Shown here piece by piece: positions 7,812-15,954 of a stretch of 43,642 nt of DNA (the first letter of the stretch is position 1; every line of letters begins with the position of its first letter). Source of the stretch: Micromonospora sp. H61. Lineage in GTDB: Bacteria > Actinomycetota > Actinomycetes > Mycobacteriales > Micromonosporaceae. A model generated the notes under the pieces. The model was not told where the DNA came from. It did not search any database and saw nothing but the letters and a program-made list of their open reading frames with translations. A program made the position numbers and the translations under genes. The stretch is from positions 1 through 43,642 of the forward strand of contig NZ_JAGPXY010000057.1 of the NCBI RefSeq assembly GCF_018070325.1, written 5' to 3'.

Positions 7812-8732
7812 GTGACAGCAACGATCTCCACGACGTCGGTCACACCCACCCGGCGGCGGCGACGGTCGGCTCGACTGTCGCCGCTGCTGGTGGCGTTCGT
7901 CCTCGTGCCGTTCGCGGTCGAGAGCGTCTGGGTCTTCTGGCCGGCGATCCAGGGCTTCTGGTTCTCCCTCACCCGCTGGGACGGGATGACACCGCCGACC
8001 TTCGTCGGCACCGACAACTACGTCGAGCTGGCCGGCGACGCCACCTTCCGGGGTGCGCTGGTCAACACGGTGATCTGGCTGGTGCTCTTCGGCGGCCTCT
8101 CCGTGCTGGGCGGGTTCGGCATGGCGCTCGTCCTGCAGAAGGAACGGCGCTTTGTCGGCTTCTACCGGGCCGCGCTGTTCACCCCGGTGGTGTTCTCGCT
8201 GGTGGTGACCGCACTGGTCTGGCGGGTCTTCTACCAGCCCGACGGCATCGCCGACACGCTGCTGCGGGCCGTCGGCCTGGAGCAGCTGATCCGGCCCTGG
8301 CTCGCCGACCCGCAGACCGCCCTGTACGCGGTGATCCTGCCCGCGCTGTGGCGGCAGATCGGGTACGTGATGGTGCTGTTCCTGGCCGGGTTGAAGGCGA
8401 TCGACCCGGCGCTGCACGAGGCGGCCCGGGTGGACGGCGCCAACTCCTGGCAGCGGCTACGACACGTCACGATTCCCCAGCTCAAGGGGGTCAACGCAGT
8501 GGTGCTGTCGGTCATCGTGATCGACTCATTGCGCTCGTTCGACATCGTCTGGTCGCTGACCAAGGGCGGGCCGTACCACTCGTCGGAGCTGCTCAGCACC
8601 TACATGTACTCGACCGCGTTCCAGAGCCTGCGGCTGGGCTACGCCTCGGCGATCGCTGTCGTGATCTTCGTGCTCGCGCTGGCCGTCATCCTCGGCTACC
8701 TGGTCCGCGCGTTCCGGGAGGAAGCGTCATGA
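7812..8732 (+). CDS. ABC sugar transporter permease, MalF-type
   Basis: A 306-residue CUT1 inner-membrane permease with about six transmembrane segments. The cytoplasmic EAA loop is clear (EAARVDGANSWQRLRHVTIP), the site that docks the ATPase. An Arg-rich N-terminal tail precedes the first helix. It starts at GTG 7812, one base after the binding-protein stop, and its stop overlaps the next start (ATGA). It pairs with the following permease. No ATP-binding subunit is encoded in the window, as is common for actinobacterial CUT1 systems that share an MsiK-type ATPase. Confidence 0.93.
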   Translation: MTATISTTSVTPTRRRRRSARLSPLLVAFVLVPFAVESVWVFWPAIQGFWFSLTRWDGMTPPTFVGTDNYVELAGDATFRGALVNTVIWLVLFGGLSVLGGFGMALVLQKERRFVGFYRAALFTPVVFSLVVTALVWRVFYQPDGIADTLLRAVGLEQLIRPWLADPQTALYAVILPALWRQIGYVMVLFLAGLKAIDPALHEAARVDGANSWQRLRHVTIPQLKGVNAVVLSVIVIDSLRSFDIVWSLTKGGPYHSSELLSTYMYSTAFQSLRLGYASAIAVVIFVLALAVILGYLVRAFREEAS

Positions 8733-9550
8733 ACAAGCTCCGTACCGGGGCCTTCCACACCGGCATGATCCTGCTCTCGCTGCTCTGGCTGGGCCCGGTG
8801 CTCTGGGTGGTGGTGATGTCCACCCGGTCGTTCGACGACATCGCCGCGCACGGTGTGGGCAGCCTGCCCCGGTCGTTCACACTGGACACCTACCGGCAGG
8901 CGTGGACCGACGGCGGCGAGCTGCGGGCGCTGATCAACAGCATGCTGGTCACCGTCCCGTCGGTGGCGCTGAGCCTGGGGCTGGCCGCGACGGCCGCGTT
9001 CGCGCTGAGTCGCTTCCGGATCCCCGGACGGCGGACGATCCTGCTGCTGATGCTCGCCGGCAACCTGCTCCCACCGCAGATCCTGCTCATCCCGGTGGCC
9101 AAGTTCAGCGAGCTGACCGGCCTGTACGACACGCTCTGGGCGTTGATCGCGGTGCAGGTCGGCTTCGGGCTCGGCTTCTACACGTTCGTCCTGCACGGCT
9201 TCATGCGGGACCTGCCGGGAGAGATCCAGGAGGCGGCCACCATCGACGGCGCCGGCACGGCACAGATCTTCACAAAGGTGATGCTGCCGCTGACCCGGCC
9301 CGCGTTGGCCGCTCTCGGGGCGCTGTCGTTCACCTGGATCTTCAACGACCTGCTCTGGGCGATCACCGTGCTGCGTACCGATGACAACATGCCGGTCACC
9401 CCGGCGCTGCTCGCCCTCCAGGGCCAGTTCGTCTCGTCCTGGAACGTCATCGCCGCCGGTACTGTCATCGCGGCCGTGCCCACCGTCGCGGTGTTCCTCC
9501 GCTTCCAGCGGCACTTCGTCTCCGGCCTGGCGCTCGGAGCGGTCAAGTGA
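8729..9550 (+). CDS. ABC sugar transporter permease, MalG-type
   Basis: A 273-residue CUT1 permease with six predicted transmembrane helices and an EAA loop (EAATIDGAGTAQIFTKVMLP). It starts at ATG 8729 inside the stop of the first permease and ends in a GTGA overlap with the GH36 gene, so the transporter and the intracellular hydrolase should be made together. The function is import of an oligosaccharide, inferred to be an alpha-galactoside from the hydrolase neighbours. Confidence 0.93.
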   Translation: MNKLRTGAFHTGMILLSLLWLGPVLWVVVMSTRSFDDIAAHGVGSLPRSFTLDTYRQAWTDGGELRALINSMLVTVPSVALSLGLAATAAFALSRFRIPGRRTILLLMLAGNLLPPQILLIPVAKFSELTGLYDTLWALIAVQVGFGLGFYTFVLHGFMRDLPGEIQEAATIDGAGTAQIFTKVMLPLTRPALAALGALSFTWIFNDLLWAITVLRTDDNMPVTPALLALQGQFVSSWNVIAAGTVIAAVPTVAVFLRFQRHFVSGLALGAVK

Positions 9551-11634
9551 CCGCCGAGGCCGGGCAGCGCTGGACGCTGCGGGGCACGCACACCGAGTAC
9601 ACAGTGCGGGTGCCCGCGCACGGTCGCTGGCTGGAACTCGTCGCGTGGGGGCCGCACGGCGTCTCCGACGGGCCCTCGCCGGTCGCCTACGACGGCCCGG
9701 TCCCCTTCCTCACCGCCGGGGACGCGGCCCCCATCGAGTACGCTACCGACGCCGACCGCCCGTTCACCGGCGCCGACCTGGTGATCGAAACCTCCAACGG
9801 GCAGCGCCGGGTGGGCTTCGTGCACACCGACGCGCGGATCGACGCAGACCAGCGGGAGCTGGCCGTCGAGTTCGCCGACCAGGTCACCGGGCTGCACGCC
9901 ACGGTGCACTACCGGGTGCCCGTCGGCACCGACGTGGTGCAGCGGTGGGTCGACCTGACCAACGACGGCACCGGCGCGCTGGGGGTCGTCCGGGCCGGAT
10001 CGGGCGGGTTCTGCGTACCGACGCCGCACGGCGCGCTGCTCAGCCACCAGTGGGGCCAGTGGGAGCAGGAGTTCCAGCTCTCCCACGTCGAGCTGGGCCA
10101 CGGCACGTTCAGCATCGGCAGCTCCCAGGGCGTACCCGGGCATCTGCACGTGCCGTGGCTGGCCGTGCGCGACACCGCCGAGCCGGCCGGTCCGACGTGG
10201 GGGATGGCGCTGGCCTGGACCGGCTCGTGGGAGATCAGCGCCGAGCGGGACACCGGCGGCCTGACCCGGGTCCGGGTCGGCCGTCAGCTGGTCGACGGCC
10301 CGCTGGAGTTGGCCGCCGGCGAGCGCCTGACACTGCCGGTGGCCACCGGGGCGTACAGCCCGGACGGCCTGGACGGGCTGGCCCGGGTCTGGCACACCCA
10401 CCAGCGGTTGCTGGCCGCCGACCGGCTCAGCCCCCGCCCGGTGCTCTACAACTCCTGGGAGGCGACCTACTTCGCGGTCGAGGCGCAGAGTCAGCTCGCG
10501 CTCGCCCGGATCGCCGCCGAGCTGGGCGTGGAGACGTTCGTCGTGGACGACGGCTGGTTCGTGGGCCGCGACGACGACACCGCCGGGCTGGGCGACTGGA
10601 CGCCCGACCCGGCGAAGTTCCCGGCCGGGTTCGACACGTTCATCGCCGACGTCCGCGCGCTCGGGCTGAACTTCGGGCTCTGGGTCGAGCCGGAGTGCGT
10701 CAACCCGAAGTCGTCGCTGTACGCCGAGCACCCGGACTGGGTCTACTCCGTCGACGGCCGGCCGCTCACCCCGGTCCGCAACCAGTACCTGCTCGACCTG
10801 GGCCGGTCGGAGGTCGCCGAGTTCGTCCACTCCACAGTCGACGGCCTGCTGCGCCGGTACGACATCGACTACCTGAAGTGGGACTTCAACAGGCCGCGTA
10901 CCGAGCCGGGTCGGTCCGGCGGGTCGGGCCCGCTCGACCTGGACGGCGCGCACGTCGCCAACCTGCACCGGATCTACGAGCGGTTGCGCCGGGACCATCC
11001 CGGTGTGCTGATCGAGGCGTGCGCCGGCGGGGGCGCGCGGACCGACCTGGCGATGGCCGCCCGGGCCGACGTCTTCTGGCCCAGCGACAACACCGGCCCG
11101 CTGGACCGGCTGGCCATCCAGTACGGCTTCCTGCACGCCAACGCCCCACACCTGCTCAGCTCCTGGGTCACCGACGCGCCCGGCCTGTTCGACGCCCGTC
11201 CCCGGTCGTTGGCGTTCCGATTCGTCCTGGCGATGGCCGGTGTGCTCGGCATCGGCGCGGACATCCGGGCGTGGACCCCCGCCGAGCGGGCCGAGGCGGC
11301 CGGCTGGATCGCCCGCTACAAGGACATCCGGGACGTCGTCACGCGCGGCGAGGTGCACCTGATCGGTGGCCCCGACCAGGCCCGCTGTGCGGTGCAGTAC
11401 ACCGCGCCGGACGAGAACCAGGTCGTCGTGCTGGCCTGGCACACCGGCCGGCTCGACGGCGCCGGGCTGCTTCCGTCCCGCCCGGTCCGGTTGCCCCTGC
11501 GCGGCCTCGACCCGGCGGCCCGTTACTCGCACGGCGATCGGCACTACTCCGGCAGCCACCTCGCCACCGTCGGCCTGCCCGTGCAGTGGAGCGCGACCCA
11601 CGACGCCGACCTCATCGTGCTGACCCGCGACTGA
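9547..11634 (+). CDS. GH36 alpha-galactosidase, intracellular
   Basis: A 695-residue glycoside hydrolase family 36 enzyme, a standard length for bacterial tetrameric alpha-galactosidases. It has the N-terminal beta-sandwich, then the TIM barrel with NSWEATYF, VVDDGWF and GLWVEPECVNP. The nucleophile Asp446 lies in YLKWDFNR and the acid/base Asp514 in WPSDNTGPLDR; both are intact. No signal peptide is visible, matching hydrolysis of imported melibiose/raffinose-type sugars in the cytosol. The start is GTG 9547, overlapping the permease stop. Released galactose would enter the divergent oxidative pathway. Specificity within GH36 (short galactosides rather than polymers) is inferred from the transporter link. 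Confidence 0.93.
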   Translation: MTAEAGQRWTLRGTHTEYTVRVPAHGRWLELVAWGPHGVSDGPSPVAYDGPVPFLTAGDAAPIEYATDADRPFTGADLVIETSNGQRRVGFVHTDARIDADQRELAVEFADQVTGLHATVHYRVPVGTDVVQRWVDLTNDGTGALGVVRAGSGGFCVPTPHGALLSHQWGQWEQEFQLSHVELGHGTFSIGSSQGVPGHLHVPWLAVRDTAEPAGPTWGMALAWTGSWEISAERDTGGLTRVRVGRQLVDGPLELAAGERLTLPVATGAYSPDGLDGLARVWHTHQRLLAADRLSPRPVLYNSWEATYFAVEAQSQLALARIAAELGVETFVVDDGWFVGRDDDTAGLGDWTPDPAKFPAGFDTFIADVRALGLNFGLWVEPECVNPKSSLYAEHPDWVYSVDGRPLTPVRNQYLLDLGRSEVAEFVHSTVDGLLRRYDIDYLKWDFNRPRTEPGRSGGSGPLDLDGAHVANLHRIYERLRRDHPGVLIEACAGGGARTDLAMAARADVFWPSDNTGPLDRLAIQYGFLHANAPHLLSSWVTDAPGLFDARPRSLAFRFVLAMAGVLGIGADIRAWTPAERAEAAGWIARYKDIRDVVTRGEVHLIGGPDQARCAVQYTAPDENQVVVLAWHTGRLDGAGLLPSRPVRLPLRGLDPAARYSHGDRHYSGSHLATVGLPVQWSATHDADLIVLTRD

Positions 11635-11680
11635 GATCGGAGCACCACCACCCCCACCCCCGAGGGACAGGAGTACCTCC

Positions 11681-13894
11681 ATGCGCCTGAACCGACAGCT
11701 GACCGCTGCCCTGGCCGTGCTCGGCCTGGGCCTGGCCAGCCCGATGCCGGCGATGGCCGGCCCACCCCCCGCCGACCCACCACGGGCCGGCCACGGGCCC
11801 GGCCGCCCCGGTCACGCCCCGCCGGCCACCGGCGCCGAGGACCAGGGCGCGCCGGCCTTCTTCAACAGCGGCCTCGCCCCGACGCCCTACCAGGGCTGGA
11901 ACACCTACTTCGGTCTCGGTGGCGACCCCACCGAGGCCGAAGTACGGTCGGTGACCGACTACGTGGTCACCAGTGGTCTACGGGACGCCGGCTACACCTA
12001 CGTGTGGATCGACGGCAACTGGGCCGCGCCCACCCCGCGTAACGACGCCGGTCAGCTCGTCGCCGACCCGGCCCGCTTCCCCGGTGGAATGGCCGCGCTG
12101 GCCGCGTACATCCACAGCAAGGGGATGAAGGCCGGCATCTACACCGACGCCGGCCCGTACCTGCCGGGACAGTGTGGGCTCGGCAGCAACGGCCACTACC
12201 GGGCGGACATCGCCCAGTTCGCCGGCTGGGGCTTCGACGCGCTGAAGGCCGACTGGCTCTGCGGCCGGGCCGCCGGCCTCGACCCGGAGACCACCTTCCG
12301 GGAACTGGCCGAGGCGGTACGCCAGTCGCCCCGACCGATGCTGCTCAACATTTGCAACCCGGTCAGCTCGGACTGGGGCGGCGGCCCGTACCCCCCGGAG
12401 CAGCTCTCCACCTGGAGCTACACGTACGCGCCCACCATCGCCGACTCCTGGCGGACCTACACCGACGTGGGGCTCACCGACCCGACTCCGCAGTGGGCGT
12501 ACCCGTGGGTGCTGCGCAACATGGACGTCAACGCGTACCACCCGGCGGCCACCGGACCGGGGCACTACAACGACCCGGACTACCTGCTGCCGATGCGTCC
12601 ACTGCCCGACGGCGGGTACGAGTTGAGCCTTGACGAGTCCAAGACGCAGCTCGGCATGTGGGCCATCATGGCCGCGCCGCTGGTGATCGGCTCCGACCCG
12701 CGGGGCCTGCCGAAGGAGATGATCTCGGCGCTGACCAACCCGGAGATCATCGCGGTGGACCAGGACCCGCTGGTCCGGCAGGGCGTCAAGGTCGCCGACA
12801 CCGGCACCGACGCGCAGGTGTGGAGCAAGGTGCTCACCGGCTCCGGAAAGCGGGCGGTCGCGCTGCTCAACCGGCACGACACCGCCCAGCAGATCACAGT
12901 GAACTTCGCCGACGTCGCCCTCGGCGGGTCGGTCAGGGTCCGTGACCTGTGGTCTCGCTCCAACGTGGACGCCAAACCGGGCAGCCCGGGCGTACAGCCG
13001 TTCACCGGCTCGTACACCGTCGAGGTGCCGGCGCACGGGGTGGCCATGCTCGGCCTGACCGGCACCGACCAGGTCGCCGGCGCCGACCTCGGTGGCACCG
13101 CCAGCGCCAGCCCGGCGCTGGTCCGGGTGGACGACACCCACGCCACCGCCTTCGTCCGCGACGCTTCCGGTGCGCTGGCCGTCAACACCCGCACCGGTAC
13201 GACGTGGGGCACGCACTGGACCTCGCTCGGCGGCCCGGTGGGCGGCCGGATCCTCGGCCAGCCGGCGGCGTACGGCTCCGCCGACGGGCGGCTCGACGTC
13301 TTCGTCCGCGGCACCGACAACGCCGCCTGGCAGCGCAGTTACGTGGCCGGTAGCTGGGGACCGTGGCGCAGCCTCGGCGGCACGCTGACCGACGCGCCGA
13401 CGGTGGCGTGGACCAACCCGACGCAGTGGACCCTCGTCGCCCGCGGCGCCGACGGCAAGCTCTGGTCGCGTACGCCGAACGCCGGCTGGACCGGCGTCGG
13501 GGCTCCCGAGAATCGGCCGTTCTACGGTCGGCCGAGCGCTGTCGTCGACGACGCCGGCGTGCTGCACGTGGCGGTCCGCAGCCGCACCGACGAGGTGTGG
13601 TGGAGCAGCCGGACCGGCACCACCTGGTCGGCCTGGACCAACCTGGGCGGCACCACCAGCGGCAGCCCGACACTGCTCGCCACCTCCGGCCGGGTCTACC
13701 TGTTCGCGCTGGCCGCCGACAACCGGCTCTGGCAGCGCAACCTGGCCGACGGCGCCTGGGGCGGCTGGTTCCGACGCGGTGAGTTCGCCACCGACGCGTT
13801 CCGGGGGGCTCCCGGAGCCGCCGCCGGTGCCAACGGCAGCGCCTGGCTGGCGGTACGCGGTGTCGACGACCGGGTGCACCAGGTCATCCTCTGA
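11681..13894 (+). CDS. Secreted GH27-like (alpha-galactosidase family) protein with C-terminal lectin/propeller-like domain
   Basis: A 737-residue protein with a Sec signal peptide (cleavage after AMA, about residue 26) and a Pro/Gly-rich linker. A GH27/clan D barrel (about 57-360) follows, then a small beta domain to about 465 and a C-terminal repeat domain (about 470-737) with recurring WxxLGG and VRGxDxxxWQR motifs, as in PLL-type propeller lectins. Barrel motifs include QGWNTYFGL, YVWIDGNW, the nucleophile Asp191 in LKADWLCG, GHYNDPDYL and MWAIMAAPLVIGSD. The usual acid/base segment is altered: the region at residues 245-257 shows no R..D pair before DSW. The AGGAG site seven bases before ATG 11681 supports the start. 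It probably attacks polymeric or decorated galactosides outside the cell; exact activity is uncertain. Confidence 0.85.
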   Translation: MRLNRQLTAALAVLGLGLASPMPAMAGPPPADPPRAGHGPGRPGHAPPATGAEDQGAPAFFNSGLAPTPYQGWNTYFGLGGDPTEAEVRSVTDYVVTSGLRDAGYTYVWIDGNWAAPTPRNDAGQLVADPARFPGGMAALAAYIHSKGMKAGIYTDAGPYLPGQCGLGSNGHYRADIAQFAGWGFDALKADWLCGRAAGLDPETTFRELAEAVRQSPRPMLLNICNPVSSDWGGGPYPPEQLSTWSYTYAPTIADSWRTYTDVGLTDPTPQWAYPWVLRNMDVNAYHPAATGPGHYNDPDYLLPMRPLPDGGYELSLDESKTQLGMWAIMAAPLVIGSDPRGLPKEMISALTNPEIIAVDQDPLVRQGVKVADTGTDAQVWSKVLTGSGKRAVALLNRHDTAQQITVNFADVALGGSVRVRDLWSRSNVDAKPGSPGVQPFTGSYTVEVPAHGVAMLGLTGTDQVAGADLGGTASASPALVRVDDTHATAFVRDASGALAVNTRTGTTWGTHWTSLGGPVGGRILGQPAAYGSADGRLDVFVRGTDNAAWQRSYVAGSWGPWRSLGGTLTDAPTVAWTNPTQWTLVARGADGKLWSRTPNAGWTGVGAPENRPFYGRPSAVVDDAGVLHVAVRSRTDEVWWSSRTGTTWSAWTNLGGTTSGSPTLLATSGRVYLFALAADNRLWQRNLADGAWGGWFRRGEFATDAFRGAPGAAAGANGSAWLAVRGVDDRVHQVIL

Positions 13895-13898
13895 TCCA

Positions 13899-13930
13899 GG
13901 TGGCGGGCCGTCGACCGACGGCCCGCCACC
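13899..13930 (+). terminator. Strong hairpin after the GH27 gene
   Basis: A perfect 15-bp inverted repeat (13899-13913 with 13916-13930, 2-base centre) lies four bases after the GH27 stop. No U tract follows, as is common for terminators of GC-rich actinomycetes. It closes the rightward galactoside operon. Confidence 0.75.
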
Positions 13931-13931
13931 G

Positions 13932-14345
13932 GCACCATCCGTGCCGGGCCGTCCCACGGGGGGACCCAGGCGGCGGCCTGGTCGGCCAGCGCCTCCGCCG
14001 CGTACCGGACGGGCTCGTCCGGACGCCCGGCCACTCTGAGCCGGGCCAGCGCCGAGAGCGCCTGCACCAGCGGCCAGATCGCACCGACCCGCCGAGCGTC
14101 GGCCACCACCTCCCGCAGCGCCCGTTCGGCCACCTCCACGTCGTCGCGTCCCTCGGCACTGCCGGCGCCCTCCTCGGCGTTGCCGCCACCCGGCCATCGT
14201 CCGTCCCATCCGGACAATCCACGGCGCGGCTGGTCAAGCCGTGGGTCAGGTGCGCGGTTGCTCGGAGTTCCACAGGCGTGCGGTCGGGCGGCTCTCCGCG
14301 TGGCCGAGCACCCGGAGCAGTACGTGCGCCATCGCCCAGGCAGAG
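13932..14345 (-). pseudogene. Decayed helical-protein gene remnant
   Basis: There is no intact gene between 13,931 and 14,539. Read leftward, three frames each give a short protein-like stretch: RSAWAMAHVLLRVLGHAES (about 14,345-14,285), VELRATAHLTHGLTSRAV (14,273-14,220), and a longer helical stretch at about 14,166-13,932 containing VEVAERALREVVADARRVG and WPLVQALSALARLRVAG. The Ala/Leu/Arg-rich pattern looks like the helical repeat tail of a LuxR/AfsR-type regulator, joined by two apparent frameshifts. The protein family is a guess; the frame-hopping coding character is what I see. The remaining stretch 14,346-14,539 holds nothing I recognise. Confidence 0.35.
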
Positions 14346-14539
14346 CGGCTAGGCGCGGTGTAGGAACGGACGCATCTGCCTAGCCCGCGTCGTCAAGCGC
14401 GGAGCGGCGCCTGTGTCCCGTCGAGCGGGTGAAGCGCAGCCCCGGCCCGACCCCGGCCACCGGGAGCGAGCCCGTCGCCCGGAACGCGCGCATGTGGTTG
14501 CCCGGCTTGAAGGGCTGCGCGGGCGTTGGCTGGCTGCTC

Positions 14540-15790
14540 TTACGTTCGTCGGTGGTAGTGGTTGCGGCGGGGGAGTTGTTCGGGGTCGAGCCAGGCGGGT
14601 GGGATGAACTCGGGGTGTCCGTCGTCGCCGAGCCGGACGACCCAGTCGGCCTGGTGGACGTGTCGGTGGTGGTGGCCGCAGAGGAGGACGGCGTTGTCGA
14701 GGTTGGTGGTGCCGCCGTCGGCCCAGTGGTGGATGTGGTGGGCGTGGCACCAGCGGGGTGGTCGGTCACAGCCGGGGAAGGCGCAGCCGCGGTCGCGGAT
14801 GACGAGGGCGCGGCGCAGTGGCCCGGTGATGAGGCGGCGTTGTCGACCCACGTCGAGGACCTGACCGGTCCCGCCGAGGACGGCCGGCAGGATAGCGGCG
14901 TCACAGGCGAGCCGGCGCACCGTGCCTGGGGTGAGTTCTAGGCCGATGTCGAGCGCCCCGGTCGACAGCTGCCGGGTCAGCCCGTCGTAGTTGGTGGTGA
15001 TGACGATCTGGGCGGAGTCGCCGCCGCTGTCGGGCAGTTCGCCGGTTCGGAGGGCGAGTCGGCAGATGTCGGCGAGGGCGTCGTGGCGGCGTTGTCCGGG
15101 GGAGCGGGTGTCGTCGGGGCCGGATGGTGCGGTCAGTGGGTCGATGGCGGCGCGGAGTAGGCCGGCGGTTTCGGTGTCGAGGGTGCCGGTGAGTCGGAGG
15201 CGACCGTCGGTCTGTTCGGAGAGGGTGAGGTGGCGGTCGCGGGTGGCGCGGCGGTGTTCGGCGTCGAGTGCGGCTTGGGTGGCGGCGTCGGCGATGTCGG
15301 GGGCGACGTGGTCGAGGATGCGGGTGCCGAGTTTGCGCAGGTGGGTGGGGTCGAATTGTGCGGCCCAGCCGACGAGCACACCGACTGCTTTGTCGGCGGT
15401 CTCGGCGTCGGCCGACCTGTTCACGGTGTCGAGGGTGTCGGCGATGACCCGGGCCTGGTCCAGGCTGATGGCGCCATCAGCCAGCGCTTGTCGGATGCCG
15501 GGGTTGCCGGTGTCGAGGGCCGTGGAGAGGTCGACGAGGCGTCGGGCGGCGGGAACGGTCAGCCGCAGTCGCTCGCGGAGCCAGACCCCAGTGCAGGAGA
15601 CGCCCTGCGCCCGGGGCGTGCCGCGGCCGTCGAGCTCGCGGACCAGAGCGAGTTTGACGGCGGCGAGCCGTTGCTCCAAGCGGTGCGCGGCATCGAGCGC
15701 GGCGATCAGGTCGTGCTCCGGCAGGGCCCAGGCGGCGGCGTCGACGCAGGCGGCGACGGCGTCGTCTGCCAGCGCCAACTCCTCGACCAT
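14540..15790 (-). CDS. DUF222 / HNH endonuclease domain protein (13E12-repeat type)
   Basis: A 416-residue protein with an N-terminal DUF222 domain (about 1-300) and a C-terminal HNH nuclease domain. The nuclease core is visible as DRGCAFPGCDRPP, CHAHHIHHWADGGTTNLDNAVLLC and HHHRHVHQADW, giving the zinc Cys pairs and the catalytic His. Such proteins are abundant, often multicopy, in actinobacteria and mycobacteria (13E12 repeat family); their cellular role is unsettled. The ATG at 15790 has no ribosome site, but a promoter-like TAGTGT ends seven bases upstream, consistent with leaderless translation. It stands alone, between the gene remnant and an HxlR regulator. It may be a mobile or selfish element, but no flanking repeats are visible. 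Confidence 0.88.
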   Translation of the reverse strand: MVEELALADDAVAACVDAAAWALPEHDLIAALDAAHRLEQRLAAVKLALVRELDGRGTPRAQGVSCTGVWLRERLRLTVPAARRLVDLSTALDTGNPGIRQALADGAISLDQARVIADTLDTVNRSADAETADKAVGVLVGWAAQFDPTHLRKLGTRILDHVAPDIADAATQAALDAEHRRATRDRHLTLSEQTDGRLRLTGTLDTETAGLLRAAIDPLTAPSGPDDTRSPGQRRHDALADICRLALRTGELPDSGGDSAQIVITTNYDGLTRQLSTGALDIGLELTPGTVRRLACDAAILPAVLGGTGQVLDVGRQRRLITGPLRRALVIRDRGCAFPGCDRPPRWCHAHHIHHWADGGTTNLDNAVLLCGHHHRHVHQADWVVRLGDDGHPEFIPPAWLDPEQLPRRNHYHRRT

Positions 15791-15796
15791 GGCCCG

Positions 15797-15825
15797 ACAC
15801 TAGAACAGGTGTACGACACTTTCAG
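15797..15825 (-). promoter_or_regulatory. Leaderless promoter of the HNH gene
   Basis: On the minus strand CTGAAA (15825-15820), a 17-bp spacer and TAGTGT (15802-15797) are followed six bases later by ATG. The TANNNT box at -12 to -7 relative to the A of ATG is the usual actinobacterial leaderless layout. Confidence 0.5.
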
Positions 15826-15865
15826 TCATCATGATCGATTGCTTCGCGGCAGGCAACGTGTAGCT

Positions 15866-15910
15866 GGCAGGGCAGGGCAGGGCAGGGCAGGGCAGGGCAG
15901 GGCAGGGCAG
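15866..15910. repeat. Nine perfect tandem copies of GGCAG
   Basis: A 45-bp perfect pentanucleotide array between the HxlR stop (15955) and the HNH promoter. Read on the plus strand it gives eight GGG runs separated by CA, a pattern able to fold as a G-quadruplex. The 5-bp period would allow slippage-driven length change. It starts 41 bp upstream of the HNH -35 box. Confidence 0.95.
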
Positions 15911-15954
15911 CCTGTCGGCAGTGTCGCTTCGGAGCGTGGTCGTTGGCCGGAGCG

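Noticed and set aside
6518..9550. A missing ABC ATPase gene for the sugar transporter.
   Set aside because: Absence is normal for actinobacterial CUT1 systems that use a shared ATPase, so it is not treated as gene loss.
9178..11682. An 834-codon open frame antisense to the GH36 gene, and a 769-codon second frame on the same strand (9381-11690).
   Set aside because: Composition is dominated by Arg, Gly, Ala, Pro and Val typical of out-of-frame reading of very GC-rich DNA; the GH36 frame has full family motifs.
11978..14209. A 743-codon open frame antisense to the GH27 gene.
   Set aside because: No family motifs and biased composition; only its far right end overlaps the gene remnant at 13,932-14,166.
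15801..15815. A GAAC-N4-GTAC element upstream of the HNH gene, recalling the LexA/SOS box.
   Set aside because: One core mismatch and poor flanks; not enough to call SOS control.
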